Part shown: positions 60,089 through 64,000 of the stretch, piece after piece
Layout of the letters: the number at the start of each line of letters is the position of its first letter
Position numbering within the stretch: the first letter of the stretch is position 1
Assembly (NCBI RefSeq): GCF_001436755.1
Contig: NZ_AYZD01000018.1
Location: 62,001 to 126,000 of the forward strand
DNA length: 64,000 bases
Direction of reading: 5' to 3'
Source: Liquorilactobacillus aquaticus DSM 21051
Lineage (GTDB): Bacteria > Bacillota > Bacilli > Lactobacillales > Lactobacillaceae
Made by a program: the position numbers and the translations under genes
Notes under the pieces: model-generated
What the model was told of the DNA's origin: nothing
The model's input: the letters and a program-made list of their open reading frames with translations, nothing else
Databases searched by the model: none

Positions 60089-60880
60089 TTACCTTCTCAG
60101 GTTATGAGATAAGTAATTATCTGTTTCTGACGATTGCGGATACGTAAAAACATCTTTTGTTCTCCCTTTTTCGACAATGATTCCCTTATCCAAAAAAACA
60201 GTATCATCAGAAATGCGTGCAGCCTGAGAAAGATTATGTGTCACCATAATTACTGTTATTTTCTTTTTCAATCCACGTAAAGTGTTCTCAACGGTGTTAG
60301 TTGCCACTGGATCGAGCAGGCTGGTTGCTTCATCTAGCAAGAGTACCTCTGGCTTCAATGCCAAGGCCCGTGCCAAGCATAACTGTTGTGCTTGGCTCTT
60401 AGAGAGTAAAAGCGCACTTTGGTCTATCCTATCTTTAACATCTTTCCACAAACCTGTTTTAATAAGACTCCACTTTATCGTTTGCCTTATTTCAAACTCG
60501 TCTTTTACGCCGTGGCACCTCAAAGCAAATGCAATATTATCATAGATCGACATTGCAAAAATATGTGCCTCTTGAAAAAGCATTCCAATGTGCGTCCTTA
60601 ATTTATAAACATCCACACCCGTATCATTTATATCAATACCATGGTAAAGTATCTGACCTGTTATTGTAGCTTTTCGATCGTTCAATCTATTTAATGAATG
60701 AAGAAAAGTCGTTTTCCCAGCACCGGATGGTCCAATCAATGAAGTAACTGCATTTTTTTTAAAATCCATGCTAATTCCATGAACTACCTCGTGCTGACCA
60801 TAAAAGATCTTTAGATCCTTAGTCACTATAATCTTTTCTTCAAATTGCTCATTTTTTTCCGTAATCATTGCATTCTCCAT
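60089..60880 (-). CDS. pstB: Phosphate ABC transporter ATPase PstB, degenerate signature
   Basis: Energises phosphate import. The 263 residues have Walker A GPSGAGKTTFLHSLNRL, Q-loop FQEAHIFAMSIYDNI, Walker B PEVLLLDEATSLLDP and H-loop VTHNLSQAA. The ABC signature, normally LSGGQQQR, reads LSKSQAQQ: both glycines and the arginine are replaced, while the serine and first glutamine stay. It is the only pstB in the window, though many lactobacilli carry two. ATG follows AAAGGTAGGG. Confidence 0.88.
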   Translation of the reverse strand: MENAMITEKNEQFEEKIIVTKDLKIFYGQHEVVHGISMDFKKNAVTSLIGPSGAGKTTFLHSLNRLNDRKATITGQILYHGIDINDTGVDVYKLRTHIGMLFQEAHIFAMSIYDNIAFALRCHGVKDEFEIRQTIKWSLIKTGLWKDVKDRIDQSALLLSKSQAQQLCLARALALKPEVLLLDEATSLLDPVATNTVENTLRGLKKKITVIMVTHNLSQAARISDDTVFLDKGIIVEKGRTKDVFTYPQSSETDNYLSHNLRR

Positions 60881-60915
60881 GGTGACCCTACCTTTGTTAA
60901 AACTTTATCTGTCTA

Positions 60916-61803
60916 TCAGTTTCTCTTGTTTTTTTTATTAATGCTGTAGCGCGCAATCAAGTCGAAAAACAATACCATGGATAGCAAAACTGCTGCTGAG
61001 CCAGCCGATATTTTCCCAGAATCAGGAACTGTCCCTTCGGTGTTGATTTTCCAAATATGTACAGCCACCGTTTCAGCTGGTCTTAACGGACATAAGGGAC
61101 TAGTTATACTTAATGGGTTCCAATTGCTAAAATCGACAATTGATGCACTTTGACCAGCTGTATATATCAAAGCGGCCGTCTCTCCCAATATTCTTCCTGT
61201 GCTTAAAATAATACCTGTGATTATTTCTGGAAATGCTTCAGGTACAATAATATTTTTCACGACTTCCCAACGCGACACCCCTAAAGCCAAACCTGCAAAC
61301 ATCTGATTATCAGAGATATTTTGGATTGCATTTTCAGTTGAACGCGTTAGCAAAGGTAGATTAAAAAATGCTAATGTTAACCCACCAGCTAAAATCGAAA
61401 AACCCAAACGAAACTTGATAACAAAAAGAAGAAAACCGAATAAACCGATAACGATTGAAGGAAGTGAACTTAAAACTTCAAGTGAATTTCTGATTAAATC
61501 AGTCATCCAATTATTCGGTGCATACTCAGCTAGCCAAATGCCTGCACCGAATGAAAGTGGGAGTGAAATCAGTAGCGTGATTACCGTTAAGTAGATTGAA
61601 TTGAACAACTGAATACCTATTCCTCCACCCGCGTAAATATAATCAGAACTGGACGTCAGAAAATGCCAAGAAATATATGGTATTCCTCCCAACATAATGT
61701 AGCCTAACAACCCGCAAAGAAGGAGAACCACAAGGAATACGATTATGTATAATACAATTTTAAATATCTTATCTGCAATCTGTGGCTTAAATTTGTTATT
61801 CAT
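60916..61803 (-). CDS. pstA: Phosphate ABC transporter permease PstA
   Basis: One of two membrane subunits. The 295 residues have about six helices and the permease loop EALSSLPSIVIGLFGFLL plus LALGVSRWEVVKNIIVPEAFPEIITG, the EAA-type ATPase contact. ATG follows GAGGACC. It lies 4 nt after the pstC stop, so cotranscription is certain. Confidence 0.94.
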   Translation of the reverse strand: MNNKFKPQIADKIFKIVLYIIVFLVVLLLCGLLGYIMLGGIPYISWHFLTSSSDYIYAGGGIGIQLFNSIYLTVITLLISLPLSFGAGIWLAEYAPNNWMTDLIRNSLEVLSSLPSIVIGLFGFLLFVIKFRLGFSILAGGLTLAFFNLPLLTRSTENAIQNISDNQMFAGLALGVSRWEVVKNIIVPEAFPEIITGIILSTGRILGETAALIYTAGQSASIVDFSNWNPLSITSPLCPLRPAETVAVHIWKINTEGTVPDSGKISAGSAAVLLSMVLFFDLIARYSINKKNKRN

Positions 61804-61807
61804 TAAT

Positions 61808-62707
61808 TTAGGTCCTCTTCCTCATTGCAAAGTGCGCAATCAAATTAAATAGCAAAGATATCAATAACAGCAGCAGTGCCAGAGACCATAGTGCATCATT
61901 TTCAACTGAACCCCTGACTGAATCCCCCATTCCAATCGTTATAACACTAGTCAGTGTAGCTGCCGGGCTCATTAAATGAGTTGGGATCAGCGTGGCATTT
62001 CCAATCACCATTTGAATTGCGACTGCTTCTCCAAAAGCCTGCGACATTCCAAACAAAATTGCAACAGCAACTTGCGGCCTTGCAATCGGCAAAACAACCT
62101 TATGCAAAGTTTGCCACTGAGTTGCTCCCAGCGCACGGGATGTGTACCGATATGCTTCGGGAACTCCTTTAAGAGCATCAACACACAAAGTTGAAATAGT
62201 TGGCAGAATCATTATTGCAAGAATGATCGCTCCAGAAAGTAAACCAAAACCGGTCCCCCCCATAGTGGATCGTAGTAAGGGAACAATAACTGATATTCCA
62301 ACAAAACCATACACAACTGCTGGAATACCTATCAGCATTTCAATCGCAAGGCGTAAATATTTTTTACTTTTAGAAGACTTAATTTCAGAAATAAAAATAG
62401 CTGTTCCAAAAGAGAACGGAAAAGCTAACAACACGGCCAGAATAGTAACCGTTATCGAGCCAATCATCATAGATAATGCTCCAAATTTGTCATTGTTTGG
62501 ATCCCATCTTACCCCACTAAGGAACGATAATGGTGACACTTTATCTTTTAAAAACAGGAGCAGACCTTTATACGTTATAAAAAATATCAAGGCAACTATA
62601 ATCAATACACTTATTCCTATGCAAAAAAAAGTCAAATATTGCCCTTTTTTTTCTCTTCTGCTAGCTGTAGAACTTTTTTTAAGGTCTATTTGTATCGGAT
62701 CTAGCAA
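61808..62707 (-). CDS. pstC: Phosphate ABC transporter permease PstC
   Basis: Membrane subunit paired with PstA. The 299 residues have an N-terminal cytoplasmic tail, about six helices, the motif EMLIGIPAVVYGFVGISV and the EAA loop ALGATQWQTLHKVVLPIARPQVA. The TTG at 62707 (GGGAG 11 nt upstream) overlaps the pstS end by 29 nt; no better start exists until residue 25, so this start is reasonable but not proven. Confidence 0.9.
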   Translation of the reverse strand: MLDPIQIDLKKSSTASRREKKGQYLTFFCIGISVLIIVALIFFITYKGLLLFLKDKVSPLSFLSGVRWDPNNDKFGALSMMIGSITVTILAVLLAFPFSFGTAIFISEIKSSKSKKYLRLAIEMLIGIPAVVYGFVGISVIVPLLRSTMGGTGFGLLSGAIILAIMILPTISTLCVDALKGVPEAYRYTSRALGATQWQTLHKVVLPIARPQVAVAILFGMSQAFGEAVAIQMVIGNATLIPTHLMSPAATLTSVITIGMGDSVRGSVENDALWSLALLLLLISLLFNLIAHFAMRKRT

Positions 62708-63581
62708 TATTTTTGTGACTCCCTTCCGAACTACTTAGTGTTCCATTATCAGAACGTTTAATACTCATGGAAGAAACTGGAATATAGCCTAGCTTAGGAA
62801 TAATTTTTTGTTGAACATAGTCAGACATCATGTAGTTCAAAAAAGAACGCGTGTTTTTGTCATTTTTTTTAAGAGTATACATATGTTCATAGGCCCAAAT
62901 CTTCCATTTGTTACTTTTAACATTCTGCATTGAAGGTTTTACTCCGTCAATGCTTAATGGCTGAATTTTTTTATTAATATATGGAAAAGCGATATAAGAA
63001 ATTGCGCCTGGAGTCGCCCCCACGATTTTGCATACAGTACCACTTGAACTTTGTTCTTGGGCGACCATACTGCTATGTCCGGCGAGACCCCATTTTTCAA
63101 AATTATTTCGTGTTCCACTTCCAATCGAACGGTTAATAACAGTAATTTTTAAATCTTCCCCGCCTAATTGACGCCAATTTACAATTTTACCAGTAAAAAT
63201 AGCAACTAATTGCCTCTGAGAAACATTTTTCACTCCAGCCTTTGGATTAACAATGGGAGTAATGCCTGTAACCGCAATTAAATGATCTCTCAATCTAGAT
63301 GCGTTAATCCCCTTCTTTTCAGAAGCAAATAGATCTGAATTTCCAATATCAATTGCGCCTTCTTGCACCTGGCTCACACCCGTTCCTGATCCTCCCCCTT
63401 GAACATTAATAACTGTTCCTGGGTGCCGCAGATTATAACCTTTTGCAGCCATTTCAACTATTGGTTGAAATGCTGTTGATCCTGCTAATGTGAGCGAATT
63501 TCTTTCCAAAGGTCTACAAGCTGTTAAAAAAGTCACTGTCATCAGTATTAAACAGCTCAATTTAAATTTTCTATTGAACAT
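62679..63581 (-). CDS. pstS: Phosphate-binding lipoprotein PstS
   Basis: Extracellular phosphate receptor of the Pst system. The signal peptide ends in the lipobox LTAC with Cys22 as the lipidation site. Phosphate-binding motifs are AGSTAFQPI, GGGSGTGVSQV and RSIGSGTRNNF. The 300 residues are a normal length. ATG follows AGGGGAG. It follows the histidine kinase gene by 10 nt, so sensor and transporter appear to share a transcript. Confidence 0.95.
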   Translation of the reverse strand: MFNRKFKLSCLILMTVTFLTACRPLERNSLTLAGSTAFQPIVEMAAKGYNLRHPGTVINVQGGGSGTGVSQVQEGAIDIGNSDLFASEKKGINASRLRDHLIAVTGITPIVNPKAGVKNVSQRQLVAIFTGKIVNWRQLGGEDLKITVINRSIGSGTRNNFEKWGLAGHSSMVAQEQSSSGTVCKIVGATPGAISYIAFPYINKKIQPLSIDGVKPSMQNVKSNKWKIWAYEHMYTLKKNDKNTRSFLNYMMSDYVQQKIIPKLGYIPVSSMSIKRSDNGTLSSSEGSHKNIARSDTNRP

Positions 63582-63591
63582 ACTCCCCTAC

Positions 63592-64000
63592 CTAACTCAG
63601 ATTATCTTTCATTTCTAATGGAAACGTAACTGCAAATCTAGAGCCAACTCCCACTTGGCTTTTGACCTCAATTTTACCGGACAAAGCTTTCACATACTCT
63701 TTTACAACCGCTAAACCTAGCCCTGTTCCACCATTTTGTCTTGAACGTGAAGTATCAATTCGATAAAAGCGCTCAAATATCCTCTCTTGCTCATCTTTAG
63801 GAATTCCGTACCCAGTATCCTGTATACTCAAGCACCAATCTTTTTCCCTGACTTCGCCACTAATCCAAAGTTTGCCCGCTGTTTTATTGTACTTGATTCC
63901 ATTTTGAATAAGGTTATTAACAACGTGTTGCAACTTATTTTTATCAACATTTATTTGACAATCAGCAGGTATTTGAAGATCCACTTCAATCTGCTTTTTT
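63592..64000 (-). CDS. Sensor histidine kinase PhoR-like (5' part outside window)
   Basis: About 135 C-terminal residues comprising the HATPase domain: N-box VVNNLIQNGIKYN, G1 box DTGYGIPKDEQERIFERFYR and G2 GGTGLGLAVVKEYV. Directly upstream of pstS, so most likely the PhoR partner of a PhoP response regulator lying outside the window. Stop at 63592. Confidence 0.88.
   Translation of the reverse strand, partial: KKQIEVDLQIPADCQINVDKNKLQHVVNNLIQNGIKYNKTAGKLWISGEVREKDWCLSIQDTGYGIPKDEQERIFERFYRIDTSRSRQNGGTGLGLAVVKEYVKALSGKIEVKSQVGVGSRFAVTFPLEMKDNLS

Overview
This window is ordinary chromosomal core sequence from a low-GC Gram-positive bacterium, very probably a homofermentative member of the Lactobacillaceae. 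The evidence is the gene content and order: a complete cggR-gap-pgk-tpi-eno operon, HPr kinase, MecA/CoiA/Spx/SpxH, PepF, RelQ, WhiA-YvcK-RapZ, LuxS and RpoN, with strong GGAGG ribosome-binding sites and frequent GTG/TTG starts. The genus cannot be fixed from the sequence alone. No phage, intact insertion sequence, CRISPR array, toxin cluster or secondary-metabolite locus is visible, and I found no clear undescribed multi-gene system.

Layout. 1-7.4 kb: ymfF (partial), ftsK, trmL, rlmA, ybaK on the minus strand, then guaC on the plus strand and a small IIA-Gut-like protein. 7.7-13.7 kb: a lactonase, the relQ-nadK-rluD-mgtE cluster, and divergent spxH. 14-20.8 kb: pepF, coiA, mecA, spx, a metallo-hydrolase, an ABM-like protein and a VanX-like dipeptidase. 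21-29.4 kb: anaerobic ribonucleotide reductase nrdDG, ywlG, ung-pta-tsaE, and a HAD hydrolase/LURP-one/GNAT set. 29.4-40.4 kb: smpB, rnr, secG, the glycolytic cggR operon and rpoN. 40.4-52.3 kb: tRNA-Arg, clpP, whiA-yvcK-rapZ, luxS, uvrBA, pncB, niaR. 52.3-64 kb: pgcA, trxB, gpsA, lgt, hprK, yvlD, pspC, phoU, and pstSCAB behind a partial phosphate-sensing histidine kinase.

How the genes fit together. The central theme is carbon flow and its control (CggR operon, HprK, YvcK/RapZ, Pta, PgcA), with proteolysis and stress control (ClpP under a CtsR-type operator, MecA, Spx with its adaptor SpxH, RelQ) and DNA repair (UvrBA under a LexA-type box, Ung). Several operators can be read directly: NrdR-type boxes 31 bp apart before nrdD, a CggR operator before cggR, a CtsR site at the clpP promoter, a LexA-like box before uvrB, and candidate PurR and NiaR sites.

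Most worth a second look: a promoter-two-hairpin-terminator unit between rlmA and trmL (candidate small RNA or trmL leader, about 108 nt); a IIA-Gut-like protein without its phosphorylatable histidine; a VanX homologue with EWWD in place of EWWH; a PstB whose ABC signature is LSKSQ; an SpxH with only one cysteine of the CxxC; a 22-bp perfect palindrome nested in a terminator; and an 18-bp palindrome on the ywlG -10 region.
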